A stretch of 64,000 nucleotides of DNA from Rhodobacter sp. GTDB lineage: Bacteria; Pseudomonadota; Alphaproteobacteria; Rhodobacterales; Rhodobacteraceae. Shown here piece after piece: positions 32,668 through 41,095 of this stretch. The stretch spans positions 1,394,501 through 1,458,500 of the forward strand of contig JACKKG010000001.1 of NCBI GenBank assembly GCA_020637515.1, given 5' to 3'. Position numbers and translations under genes: made by a program. How positions within the stretch are numbered: position 1 is the first letter of the stretch; each line of letters opens with the position of its first letter. Below the pieces are notes generated by a model. The model did not search any database. It saw nothing but the letters and a program-made list of their open reading frames with translations, and was not told the origin of the DNA.

Positions 32668-33405
32668 ATGCGGGACAACCGGGCCGAAGCGGCGCGTGGC
32701 GACTTGGCGGCGGCGTTCCGTTGGGCCGCGCGGCTGGGATTGCACGAATCGGTCGCGAACCATTTCTCGTTGGCCCTGGACCCGGGCGGACGGCGCTTTC
32801 TCATCAACCCGAACGGGCGCCATTTCGCGCGTATCCGCGCCCGCGACCTGTTGGAACTGGATGCGGACGACCCCGAGACCATGGCGCGGACGGATGCCCC
32901 CGATCCCACCGCCTGGGGGCTGCACGGGGCGATTCATCGCGCCTGTCCCCACGCGCGTTGCGTGATGCATGTCCATTCGGTCCACGCGACGGTGCTGGCA
33001 AGCCTTGCAGATTCGCGTCTGCCGGCGATCGACCAGAACACCGCCATGTTCTTTGGGCGCCATGTGGTGGACGATCACTATGGCGGCATGGCGTTCGAGG
33101 ACGAGGGCGCGCGCTGCGCCACGCTGCTGGCCGATCCGGCGATCATCGCGCTGGTGATGGGAAATCACGGGGTGCTGGTGGTCGGCGACACCGTGGCCGA
33201 GACGTTCAACCGGCTCTATTATTTCGAACGCGGGGCCGAGACCTATATCCGCGCGCTTCAGACCGGGCGGCCGCTGCGCGTGCTGCCGGATCCGGTGGCC
33301 GAGAAGGTCGCGCGGGAATGGGCCGCCTATCCCGACTTTGCCGAAAACCACCTGCGCGAATTGAAGGCGATCCTGCGCGACGAAGGGTCGGACTTTGATG
33401 ACTGA
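32668..33405 (+). CDS. Class II aldolase/adducin-family protein
   Basis: 245 residues. Zinc ligands visible as His101 and His103 in VMHVHSVHAT and His167 in GNHGVLVVGD; SVANHFSLALD and the Gly-rich LINPNGRHFARI are the phosphate/carboxylate-binding loop region. The catalytic Glu of fuculose-phosphate aldolases is not at the expected place (PTAWGLHGAIH), so this is the adducin-like branch, whose activity is often unknown. AAAGGA precedes ATG 32668. Followed 54 bases later by rlmB. Confidence 0.86.
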   Translation: MRDNRAEAARGDLAAAFRWAARLGLHESVANHFSLALDPGGRRFLINPNGRHFARIRARDLLELDADDPETMARTDAPDPTAWGLHGAIHRACPHARCVMHVHSVHATVLASLADSRLPAIDQNTAMFFGRHVVDDHYGGMAFEDEGARCATLLADPAIIALVMGNHGVLVVGDTVAETFNRLYYFERGAETYIRALQTGRPLRVLPDPVAEKVAREWAAYPDFAENHLRELKAILRDEGSDFDD

Positions 33406-33459
33406 CTTGCGCGCGCGGGCCGTCCGGGGCATGGAGAGCGCGGCTTTTGGGGGCGCGAG

Positions 33460-34239
33460 ATGAAGAAACCGACCTGGGTGATCGACAAGGAACGCGCCAA
33501 GCGGGCGGCGGCGGCGGAAACCGTCTGGCTGTTCGGCCTGCACGCGGTGCGCGATGCGCTGATGAACCCGGCGCGCGAACGGTTGCGCCTGCTGGTGACC
33601 AAGAACGCGGCCGACAAGCTGGCCGATGCCATCGCCGCCAGCGGGATGCAGCCCGAAATTCAGGATGCGCGCAAGTTCGGCGCGCCGCTGGCCGCCGACA
33701 GCGTGCACCAGGGCGCCGCGCTCGAGGTGAAGCCGCTCGACTGGGGCCGGTTCGACGACGTCTGCGCCACGGGCGCTGGGGCTCCGGTGGTGGTGTTGCT
33801 GGACCGGGTGACCGATCCGCACAACGTGGGCGCCATCCTGCGCTCGGCTGAGGTGTTCGGCGCCCGCGCGGTGATCGCGCCGCGCCACCATTCGGCACCG
33901 GAAACGGGCGCACTGGCCAAGACCGCCTCGGGGGCGCTGGAACGCCAGCCCTATCTGCGCGTCACCAACCTGGCCGAGGCGATGGAGACCCTGAAGCGCA
34001 TGGGGTTCGTGCTGCTGGGTCTGGACGGCGAGGCCGGGACAACCCTGGCGCAGGGGCTTGCCGGGGCGGGCACGCGGCCGATCGGGCTGGTGCTGGGCGC
34101 CGAGGGGCCGGGCCTGCGCGAAAAGACGCGCGAGACCTGTGACGCGCTGGTGCGCATTCCCTTCGGCGGGGCGTTCGGCAGTCTCAACGTCTCGAACGCG
34201 GCGGCGGTGTCGCTGTATGCCGCGACCGCCGGCCGCTGA
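33460..34239 (+). CDS. rlmB: 23S rRNA (guanosine-2251-2'-O)-methyltransferase
   Basis: 259 residues. SpoU/TrmH-type SPOUT enzyme: substrate-binding N-domain with LFGLHAVRDALMNP, then motif 1 LDRVTDPHNVGAILRSAEVFG, motif 2 LVLGAEGPGLREKT and motif 3 IPFGGAFGSLNVSNAAAVSLY near the knot. It 2'-O-methylates G2251 in the peptidyl-transferase P loop. Start ATG 33460 behind GGGGGCGAG. Its position beside tRNA-Tyr is common in related genomes by my recollection. Confidence 0.94.
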   Translation: MKKPTWVIDKERAKRAAAAETVWLFGLHAVRDALMNPARERLRLLVTKNAADKLADAIAASGMQPEIQDARKFGAPLAADSVHQGAALEVKPLDWGRFDDVCATGAGAPVVVLLDRVTDPHNVGAILRSAEVFGARAVIAPRHHSAPETGALAKTASGALERQPYLRVTNLAEAMETLKRMGFVLLGLDGEAGTTLAQGLAGAGTRPIGLVLGAEGPGLREKTRETCDALVRIPFGGAFGSLNVSNAAAVSLYAATAGR

Positions 34240-34387
34240 ACCGGCGCGCACCCGGATCGGCGCCGGCTCGCACCGGCATCACGAATCCGCGACCCCTCTT
34301 CTTTTCCCGGGGGGCGTGCCCATATCATCACATGAAGCAGCGAGCCGGAACTCTCGCGTTTCCTCCACTGTCCCTCGTTCCCAACTG

Positions 34388-34414
34388 GCGCCCGGTCCCG
34401 ACCGGGCGCTTTTT
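34388..34414 (+). terminator. Strong intrinsic terminator in the rlmB downstream region
   Basis: GCGCCCGGT (34388-34396) pairs with ACCGGGCGC (34401-34409) around CCCG, followed by TTTTT. It lies about 150 bases after the rlmB stop, which leaves room for a small RNA between. Confidence 0.85.
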
Positions 34415-34474
34415 CGTGGATCGAAGGGCGTCGGGGGGTTGTGGCCGACGGTCGCATTTTGCAAAGCTGATGCC

Positions 34475-34951
34475 ATGACCCAGGACGCCCCCGACGATTC
34501 CACCCTGCGCGACATTCTGACCGCGATCCACGTTGTCGGGGTGGTCGGCGTGTCGCCCAATCCGGTGCGCCCCAGCTATTTCGTCGCCCGCTACCTGGGC
34601 CTCAGGGGAAAGCGGGTGATCCCGGTGAACCCGGGCCACGCGGGCGAGACCTTGCTGGGCGCGACGGTCGTCGCCGGGGTGGGCGATCTGCCCCCTGAGG
34701 TGGACATGCTGGACGTCTTCCGCCGGTCCGAACACGTCGCCCCCATCGTGCGCGAGGCGCTGGACCACCTGCCGGGGCTGCGCACCGTCTGGTTGCAGAT
34801 CGGCGTCGTCAGTGACGAGGCCCGCGCGATGTGCGCCGAACGGGGGGTGAATTTCATCCAGAACCGGTGCCCGAAAATCGAATACCAGCGCCTGTTCGGG
34901 GAACTGCGCATGGGCGGGTTCAACACCGGCGTCATCAGTTCCAGGCTGTGA
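34475..34951 (+). CDS. CoA-binding protein (YccU-like Rossmann domain)
   Basis: 158 residues. Single CoA_binding domain: VVGVVGVSPNPVRPSYFVARYLGLRGKRVIPVNPG at about 20-54, VDMLDVFRRSEHVAPIVREAL, VWLQIGVVSDEA and the conserved ending NRCPKIEYQRLFG. Similar to the CoA-binding part of succinyl-CoA synthetase alpha but without the catalytic His segment. Role unknown. It starts 60 bases after the terminator at 34414, so it has its own promoter; ribosome site weak. Confidence 0.88.
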   Translation: MTQDAPDDSTLRDILTAIHVVGVVGVSPNPVRPSYFVARYLGLRGKRVIPVNPGHAGETLLGATVVAGVGDLPPEVDMLDVFRRSEHVAPIVREALDHLPGLRTVWLQIGVVSDEARAMCAERGVNFIQNRCPKIEYQRLFGELRMGGFNTGVISSRL

Positions 34952-35003
34952 GCCGGGGTGCCGAACCCGAACCCGAACCCGGGCGCGGCGATTCGAGCGG
35001 CGT

Positions 35004-35798
35004 TCAATCCAGCAAGGTGCGCATCAGCAGGCTTTCCGAATCGGCCAGATCGTCAATCACGTTGAAATGGTGCAGCCCCGGCGCGACATGCCAGGCGCAG
35101 TCCCAGTCTTCGGACAGAAGCCGCGCCTGCCACAGAAAGGCCGGCCGTTCCTGCCCGCCGACCCAGACGGTGCAATCGACGCCCGCGCGCCGCGCCAGCA
35201 GGGCGGGGCTTTCGGCCTCGGCCTCGGCCAGGTCCAGGTGCAGCGTGCGGTTCATGTCGGTCTGCATCAGCGGCCGCAGGTCCGACAACGGCGAGATCGG
35301 CACCACGCGCGCCAGCCGGTCGGCCCAGGCGGGCGCACGATCGGCGCAGGCCATGCGGGCGCTCAGATGCCCGCCGGCGGAATGGCCGGTGACGACGATC
35401 GGCCCCTCGGGGACCAGGTCGGCGGCCAGGGTGATCGCGGTCTCGATCTCGTCGGTGATCTGGTGGATGCGCGCGTTGGGGGCCAGGGTGTAGGTGGGCA
35501 GGGCCACCGCCCAGTCGCGGGCCAGCGCGCCCTGGGCCAGGTGCGACCAGCTTGCGGCATCGTTGGCCATCCAGTATCCACCATGGATGAAGACCATCAG
35601 CCCGGCGGGTGCCGAGGTTTCGGGCAGGAACAGATCCAGCGTCTGCCGCGTGCCGTCGCCATAGGGCAGCCCGGTGCGGGCCCTGTCGCCCAGCCGCCTG
35701 CGCATTGCCGCGGCCTCGGTCGCCCAGCGGGGCGGGTAGGTTTCCGCCCCCGCGATGAAGTCGCCGTTGGCGTAGTCGCGGCTCAGATCTTTGTGCAT
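35004..35798 (-). CDS. Alpha/beta hydrolase, arylformamidase-like
   Basis: 264 residues. Oxyanion motif HGGYW at residues 72-76, nucleophile elbow GHSAGG with Ser140, and catalytic His in GLHHFNV near residue 245. HGGYW is characteristic of kynurenine formamidase/BD-FAE-type hydrolases (also found in carbamate and ester hydrolases). No other tryptophan-degradation genes are visible, so the substrate remains open. Divergent from the aldehyde dehydrogenase gene, sharing a 91-base region; the formamide/aldehyde pairing could be functional but this is inference. Confidence 0.82.
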   Translation of the reverse strand: MHKDLSRDYANGDFIAGAETYPPRWATEAAAMRRRLGDRARTGLPYGDGTRQTLDLFLPETSAPAGLMVFIHGGYWMANDAASWSHLAQGALARDWAVALPTYTLAPNARIHQITDEIETAITLAADLVPEGPIVVTGHSAGGHLSARMACADRAPAWADRLARVVPISPLSDLRPLMQTDMNRTLHLDLAEAEAESPALLARRAGVDCTVWVGGQERPAFLWQARLLSEDWDCAWHVAPGLHHFNVIDDLADSESLLMRTLLD

Positions 35799-35889
35799 GT
35801 CGGCGCCATTGCTTGCGTTGTTAAGTAATTTGTGGTCAGACTGCCATCACCCCGCGCCGCCCAGCCGGCGACCTGACGATGAGGACATC

Positions 35890-37368
35890 ATGTTGGACCA
35901 ACCTACCGATCTTCGTGCCCTTCTCAAGGACCCGTCGCTGTTCGAAACCCGCGCCTATGTCGCGGGCGAGTGGATCTGGGCCGATGACGGCAAGACCTTC
36001 GCCGTGACCAACCCCGCGCGCGGCGACGTGATCGCGCAGGTCGCGGACCTGAGCCGCGCCGAGGTCGCCCGCGCCATCGCCGCCGCCGACAACGCCATGC
36101 AAGAGTGGAAGGCCCGCACCGGAAAGGATCGCGCCGCGATCTTGCGCAAATGGTATGACCTCATGGTCGCCAACGCCGACGACCTGGGAACGATCCTGAC
36201 CGCCGAGATGGGCAAACCCCTGCCCGAGGCCCGCGGCGAGATCCTCTATGGCGCGGCTTTCGTCGAATGGTTCGGCGAGGAAGCCAAGCGCATCTACGGC
36301 GAAACGATCCCCGGCCACCTGCGCGACAAGCGCATCACGGTGCTGAAGCAGCCGGTGGGCGTGGTCGGATCGATCACGCCGTGGAACTTTCCCAACGCCA
36401 TGATCGCGCGAAAGGTGGCGCCGGCGCTGGCCGCGGGCTGCGGGTTCGTCGCGCGCCCGGCGGCCGAAACGCCGCTGTCGGCGATCGCCATGGCGGTGCT
36501 GGCCGAACGCGCAGGCGTGCCCGGGGGGCTGTTCTCGGTCGTGCCCTCCTCGCGTTCGTCCGACATCGGCAAGGAATTCTGCGAGAACCCCAGCGTGCGA
36601 AAGCTGACCTTCACCGGTTCGACCGAGGTGGGGCGCATCCTGCTGCGCCAGGCCGCCGATCAGGTGATGAAATGCTCGATGGAACTGGGCGGCAACGCGC
36701 CCTTCATCGTCTTCGACGACGCCGATCTGGACGCCGCGGTCGAGGGCGCGATGATGTCCAAGTTCCGCAACAATGGCCAGACCTGCGTCTGCGCGAACCG
36801 TATCTATGTGCAGGCCGGGGTCTATGACGCCTTTGCCGAAAAGCTGCGCGCGGCGGTGGAAAAGCTCAATGTCGGCGACGGTCTGAGCGACGGCATCACC
36901 ACCGGCCCGCTGATCAACGCCGCCGCGGTGACCAAGGTCGAGGAGCATATCAAGGATGTGCTGGACCACGGCGGCGCGCTGCTGTCGGGCGGCAAGCGCC
37001 ACGCGCTGGGCGGAACCTTCTTCGAGCCGACGGTGGTGACCGGGGTCACGCAGGGCATGAAGGTCGCACAAGAGGAAACCTTTGGCCCCCTTGCGCCGCT
37101 CTTCAAGTTCGAGACCGAGGCCGAGGCGATCCAGTTCGCCAATGACACGATCTTTGGGCTGGCGTGCTATTTCTATGCCCAGAACGTGGGGCGCATCACC
37201 CGCGTGCAAGAGGCGCTGGAATACGGCATCGTGGGGGTGAACACGGGGATCATCTCGACCGAGGTCGCGCCCTTCGGCGGCGTCAAGCAATCCGGCCTGG
37301 GGCGCGAGGGCTCGCATTTCGGCATCGAGGATTTCCTCGAACTGAAATACGTCTGCCTCAGCATCTGA
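35890..37368 (+). CDS. gabD: NAD(P)-dependent succinate-semialdehyde-type aldehyde dehydrogenase
   Basis: 492 residues. Catalytic Cys299 in NNGQTCVCANR and general base Glu265 in MELGGNAPF; cofactor region GSITPWNFPNAMIARKVAPALAAGC and TFTGSTEVGR. The NGQTCVCANR context with a Cys-x-Cys pair is the GabD/SSADH subgroup. The usual cofactor Lys (VVKP) is an Arg here (FVARPAAETPLSA). Oxidises succinate semialdehyde or a related semialdehyde to the acid. Start at ATG 35890 with GAGGA upstream. It precedes the molybdenum hydroxylase operon by 123 bases on the same strand. Confidence 0.88.
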   Translation: MLDQPTDLRALLKDPSLFETRAYVAGEWIWADDGKTFAVTNPARGDVIAQVADLSRAEVARAIAAADNAMQEWKARTGKDRAAILRKWYDLMVANADDLGTILTAEMGKPLPEARGEILYGAAFVEWFGEEAKRIYGETIPGHLRDKRITVLKQPVGVVGSITPWNFPNAMIARKVAPALAAGCGFVARPAAETPLSAIAMAVLAERAGVPGGLFSVVPSSRSSDIGKEFCENPSVRKLTFTGSTEVGRILLRQAADQVMKCSMELGGNAPFIVFDDADLDAAVEGAMMSKFRNNGQTCVCANRIYVQAGVYDAFAEKLRAAVEKLNVGDGLSDGITTGPLINAAAVTKVEEHIKDVLDHGGALLSGGKRHALGGTFFEPTVVTGVTQGMKVAQEETFGPLAPLFKFETEAEAIQFANDTIFGLACYFYAQNVGRITRVQEALEYGIVGVNTGIISTEVAPFGGVKQSGLGREGSHFGIEDFLELKYVCLSI

Positions 37369-37387
37369 CGCCCCGCCGGGGACCGGA

Positions 37388-37415
37388 CGGCGCCGCCTGC
37401 GGCGTGGCGCCGTTT
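37388..37415 (+). terminator. Weak hairpin terminator after the aldehyde dehydrogenase gene
   Basis: CGGCGCC (37388-37394) pairs with GGCGCCG (37406-37412), then TTT. Short T-run, hence low confidence; readthrough into the next operon is possible. Confidence 0.35.
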
Positions 37416-37491
37416 CGCCTTTGGCCGGGGGCCCCCCTTGCGCAAGGCGGTCGTCCTCGCGCACTCTGCCGCCACATTCTGAGGAGGGACG

Positions 37492-38373
37492 ATGCGTTAT
37501 CACAGTCCGGTATCGTTTGAGGAAGCGTCGGTTTTGGCGTCTGGTTTGAGTGGTTTGACGCGTTTTCTGGGTGGGGGGACGGATGTTCTTGTTCAGCTTC
37601 GTTCGGGTTCGGTTTGTCCGGATGACGTGATCGACCTGAAGCGGATCGCGGGGTCTGGGGATATCGTTGGGTCCTCGGCCGAGGGCTGGACGATCGGTTG
37701 CGCGGTGTCGGGGGCGCGTCTCGGGGCGCATGCGGCGCTTTCGGCGTCGTGGCCTGGTGTTGTCGAGGGGATGACGCTGGTGGGTTCGACGCAGGTTCAG
37801 GGCCGGGCGACGCTGGTCGGGAACCTGTGCAACGGGTCTCCGGCGGCGGACGGGGTTCCGGGCCTGATCGCGGCGGGTGCGACGGCGACGGTGGTCGGCC
37901 CCTCGGGTCGGCGGGTTGTCGCGGTTTCGTCGATCCCCGCGGGCCCGGGGCGGACCACGCTGGCGCGGGGCGAGGTGATCGCGGCGCTGCATCTGCCGCC
38001 GCGCGGGGCGTCGGCGGCGGACGCCTATCAGCGGTTCATTCCGCGCACGGAGATGGACATCGCGGTTGTCGGCTGCGCGGTGAACCTGCGGCTGGACGGG
38101 GACACGATCGCCGAGGCGCGGGTGGCGCTGGGGGCGGTGGCCCCGACGGTTCTTCTGGTCGAGGCGGCGGCGCGGGCGATCGTCGGCAGCCGGCTGGACG
38201 CGGCGGCGCTCGAGGCGCTGGCGGCGGCGGCGCGGGCGGCGGCGAGACCGATCAGCGACAAGCGCGGCACGGCGGCGTTCCGCACCCATGTGGCGGGGGT
38301 CCTGGCGCGCCGGGTCGCCCAGAGCGCCTACAACCGCGCGAAAGGAAACCGCGCGAAAGGAGCCGCGCAATGA
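37492..38373 (+). CDS. Molybdenum hydroxylase, FAD-binding medium subunit (xanthine dehydrogenase family)
   Basis: 293 residues. FAD loops: FLGGGTDVLVQLRSG at about 26-40 and TLVGNLCNGSPAADGVP at about 103-119; C-terminal CO-dehydrogenase flavoprotein domain to residue 280. Electrons pass from the Mo site through two 2Fe-2S clusters to this FAD. AGGAGGGACG precedes ATG 37492. The first 45 codons use GGT, GTT, TTG, CGT and TTT heavily, unlike neighbours. The last codons are a perfect 15-base tandem duplication (38332-38361) encoding NRAKG twice. The stop overlaps the next start as ATGA. Confidence 0.92.
   Translation: MRYHSPVSFEEASVLASGLSGLTRFLGGGTDVLVQLRSGSVCPDDVIDLKRIAGSGDIVGSSAEGWTIGCAVSGARLGAHAALSASWPGVVEGMTLVGSTQVQGRATLVGNLCNGSPAADGVPGLIAAGATATVVGPSGRRVVAVSSIPAGPGRTTLARGEVIAALHLPPRGASAADAYQRFIPRTEMDIAVVGCAVNLRLDGDTIAEARVALGAVAPTVLLVEAAARAIVGSRLDAAALEALAAAARAAARPISDKRGTAAFRTHVAGVLARRVAQSAYNRAKGNRAKGAAQ
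38332..38361 (+). repeat. Tandem 15-base duplication that duplicates a ribosome-binding site
   Basis: AACCGCGCGAAAGGA occurs twice back to back. In frame it gives Asn-Arg-Ala-Lys-Gly twice at the end of the FAD subunit; the second AAAGGA sits nine bases before the ATG of the iron-sulfur subunit. Confidence 0.9.
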
Positions 38374-38852
38374 GCAAGATCCATGTGACGGCGACGGTCA
38401 ACGGCGACGCGGTCGAGTTTCTGGCGGACCCGCGCGAGACGCTGCTGGACTGCCTGCGCGACCACCTGGGGCTGACGGGCTCGAAGGAGGGCTGCGGCAC
38501 GGGCGATTGCGGGGCGTGCTCGGTGCGTCTGGACGGGGTGCTGGTGTCGTCCTGCCTGGTGCTGGGGGTCGAGGCGCAGGGCCGCAGCATCGAGACGATC
38601 GAGGGGATGGCGGGGGCGGACGGCGCGCTGCACCCGTTGCAGCGGCGGTTCATCGAACACGCGGCGCTGCAATGCGGCTTCTGCACGCCTGGGATCCTGG
38701 TGGCGGCGAAGGCGCTGCTGGAGCAGAGCCCGGACCCCAGCGAGACCGAGATCCGCTACTGGCTGGCGGGGAACCTGTGCCGCTGCACGGGCTATGACAA
38801 GATCGTGCGCGCGGTTCAGGCCGCGGCGGCGGACCTCAGGGGGGGCGCGTGA
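38370..38852 (+). CDS. Molybdenum hydroxylase, 2Fe-2S small subunit
   Basis: 160 residues. Plant-type ferredoxin cluster ligands Cys42, Cys47, Cys50 and Cys62 (EGCGTGDCGACSVR), then the helical second cluster domain with Cys102, Cys105, Cys137 and Cys139 (LQCGFCTPGIL, NLCRCTGYDKIVRAV). All eight ligands are present, so electron transfer should be intact. AAAGGAG precedes ATG 38370; ATGA overlap upstream and TGATG overlap downstream give tight coupling of the three subunits. Confidence 0.96.
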   Translation: MSKIHVTATVNGDAVEFLADPRETLLDCLRDHLGLTGSKEGCGTGDCGACSVRLDGVLVSSCLVLGVEAQGRSIETIEGMAGADGALHPLQRRFIEHAALQCGFCTPGILVAAKALLEQSPDPSETEIRYWLAGNLCRCTGYDKIVRAVQAAAADLRGGA

Positions 38853-41095
38853 TGCCGAAGGACGAGCGGAAGACCAGCTTCAAGTATGTCGGCACCCGCC
38901 CGGACCGTCCCGACGGCCTGGACAAGGTGACGGGGCGGGCGCGCTACGGGGCGGATTACGCGGCCTCGAACATGCTGCACGCGGCGGTGGTGCGCTCGCC
39001 GCACGCGCATGCGCGGATCGTGCGCATCGACGCGTCGAAGGCGCTGGCGATGGCGGGGGTGAAGGCGGTGGTGACGCGGGCCGACTTTCCCGAGGGTCTG
39101 ACGGGCGAGACGTGGAACCTGCAGGAGAACACGATCGCGGGCGAGCGGGCGCTCTATGACGGGCACGCGGTTGCGGCGGTTGCGGCGACCTCGGCCTTGC
39201 TGGCGCAGGACGCGGCGAAGCGGATCGAGGTGACCTACGAGGTGCTGCCGCATGTGACCGATGTGGACGCGGCGATGGCCGAGGGGGCGCCGGTGATCCG
39301 GGCGGGGGCGGCGGACCATTCGGTGCCCGAGGGTCTGCATCCGAACGTGGTGCGGGTGATCGACTTCGGCCATGGCGACGTGGCGGCGGGTCTGGCGTCG
39401 GCGGACCTGGTGCGCACGGCGCGCTACACGACCGAGGCGACGCACCAGGGCTATATCGAGCCGCACGCCTGCGTGGCGCAGCTGGGCGCGGACGGCAAGG
39501 GCGAGATGTGGGTCTGCACGCAGGGCCAGTGGTACATCCGGCAGATGTGCGCGGGGGTTCTGGGCCTGGACGCGGCGCAGCTTCGGGTGACGCCGTCCGA
39601 GATCGGCGGCGGGTTCGGGGGCAAGACGACGATCTTCATGGAGCCGCTGGCGCTGGCGCTGAGCCGCAAGGCGGGGGGGCGGCCGGTGAAGCTGGTGATG
39701 AGCCGGGCCGAGGTGCTGCGGGCGACGGGTCCGACGGCGTCGGCGTCGATGGACGTGACGCTGGGGATGATGGCGGACGGCCGGCTGACGGCGGCGCGGG
39801 CCGAGTTCCGGATGCAGGGCGGGGCGTTCCCCGGGGCGCCGGTGGACATGGCGCTGTTCTGCTGCTTTGCGCCCTACCGCATCCCGGCGATCCAGCACCT
39901 GGGCTATGACGTCCTGGCGAACCGTCCGAAATGCGCGGCCTACCGGGCGCCGGGGTCGCCGATGGGGGCGTTCGCGGTGGAAAGCCTGCTGGACGAGATG
40001 GCGCGCGAGCTGGGCCTGGACCCGCTGGCGGTGCGCCTGACGAACGCGGTCCGCGAGGGGGACAAGGCCAGCTACGGGCCGACCTTCGCCTCGATCGGCC
40101 TGGTCGAGGTGCTCGAGGCGACGCGGGCGCATCCGAACCTGCGGATCCCGCTGGGTCCGAACCAGGGGCGCGGGATCGCCACCGGCTACTGGTTCAACCA
40201 CGGCGGCGAGACCTCGGTGTCGATGGCGATCGGCGAGGACGGGACGGCGCAGGTGTCGGTGGGCACGCCGGACATCGGCGGCTCGCGGGCGTCGATCGGG
40301 CTGATGGTGGCGGAAACGCTGGGCATCCCCTACGAGGACGTGCGCGTGAACGTGGTGGAGACCGGCGCGCTGGGGGTGAACGAGCCGACGCACGGCTCGC
40401 GCGCGACCTTCGCCAGCGGCAAGGCGGCGGTGGTGGCGACGGGCCAGGCGATCGACGAGATGTGCCGGCGCGCGGCCGCGGCCTGGGGCATCGACCCCGA
40501 GGCGGTGAGCTGGGCGGACGGCGCGGCGCATCCGGCGGGCGAGAACGCGGGCCGGTTCGCGCCGATGACCATCGCCGAGATCGGCGCGAGCATGGGCAAG
40601 ACGGGGGGTCCGATCTCGGGCCACCACGAGGCCACGCCCGAGGGCGTGGGCGCGTCCTTCGGCACGCATGTGGTGGATGTCGAGGTCGACCCCGAGACCG
40701 GCCGCACGACGATCCTGCGCTACCTGGTGGTGCAGGACGCGGGCCGCGCGATCCACCCGTCCTATGTGGAAGGGCAGTATCAGGGCGGCGCCGCGCAGGG
40801 CATCGGCTGGGCGCTGAACGAGGAATACGTCTACGGGCCCGACGGCCGGCTGCAGAACCCGGTGTTCCTGGACTACCGCGTGCCGGTGGCCTCGGACCTG
40901 CCGATGATCGACACCGTGATCGTCGAGGTCCCCAACCCAGGCCACCCCTACGGCGTCCGCGGCGTCGGCGAAACCGGCATCACCCCACCCCTCCCCGCCA
41001 TCGCCAACGCCATCCACGCCGCAACCGGACACCGGATCCGCAACCTCCCCATCAAACCCGACAAACTCTGGGCACAATCCCATGCAACCCCTTGA
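38852..41095 (+). CDS. Molybdenum hydroxylase, molybdopterin-binding large subunit
   Basis: 747 residues, normal for the three-subunit class. N-terminal hammerhead KVTGRARYGADYAASNMLHAAVVRSPHAHARI, Mo-pterin contacts CTQGQWYIRQ and IGGGFGGKTTIFMEPLA, substrate loop AYRAPGSP near residue 363, and the catalytic Glu707 in GVGETGI. It has no CoxL active-site Cys loop (AYRCSFR), so it is not a form I CO dehydrogenase; it probably hydroxylates a heterocycle, aldehyde or aryl-CoA. GTG three bases earlier is an alternative start. From about 40925 to the stop the codons switch from CTG/CCG/GCG to CTC/CCC/GCC, including the codon of the catalytic Glu. Confidence 0.92.
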   Translation: MPKDERKTSFKYVGTRPDRPDGLDKVTGRARYGADYAASNMLHAAVVRSPHAHARIVRIDASKALAMAGVKAVVTRADFPEGLTGETWNLQENTIAGERALYDGHAVAAVAATSALLAQDAAKRIEVTYEVLPHVTDVDAAMAEGAPVIRAGAADHSVPEGLHPNVVRVIDFGHGDVAAGLASADLVRTARYTTEATHQGYIEPHACVAQLGADGKGEMWVCTQGQWYIRQMCAGVLGLDAAQLRVTPSEIGGGFGGKTTIFMEPLALALSRKAGGRPVKLVMSRAEVLRATGPTASASMDVTLGMMADGRLTAARAEFRMQGGAFPGAPVDMALFCCFAPYRIPAIQHLGYDVLANRPKCAAYRAPGSPMGAFAVESLLDEMARELGLDPLAVRLTNAVREGDKASYGPTFASIGLVEVLEATRAHPNLRIPLGPNQGRGIATGYWFNHGGETSVSMAIGEDGTAQVSVGTPDIGGSRASIGLMVAETLGIPYEDVRVNVVETGALGVNEPTHGSRATFASGKAAVVATGQAIDEMCRRAAAAWGIDPEAVSWADGAAHPAGENAGRFAPMTIAEIGASMGKTGGPISGHHEATPEGVGASFGTHVVDVEVDPETGRTTILRYLVVQDAGRAIHPSYVEGQYQGGAAQGIGWALNEEYVYGPDGRLQNPVFLDYRVPVASDLPMIDTVIVEVPNPGHPYGVRGVGETGITPPLPAIANAIHAATGHRIRNLPIKPDKLWAQSHATP

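Noticed and set aside
34960..34985. Short tandem GAACCC repeat, considered as CRISPR-like or telomere-like
   Set aside because: Only about four 6-base units and no spacers; a simple microsatellite between convergent genes.
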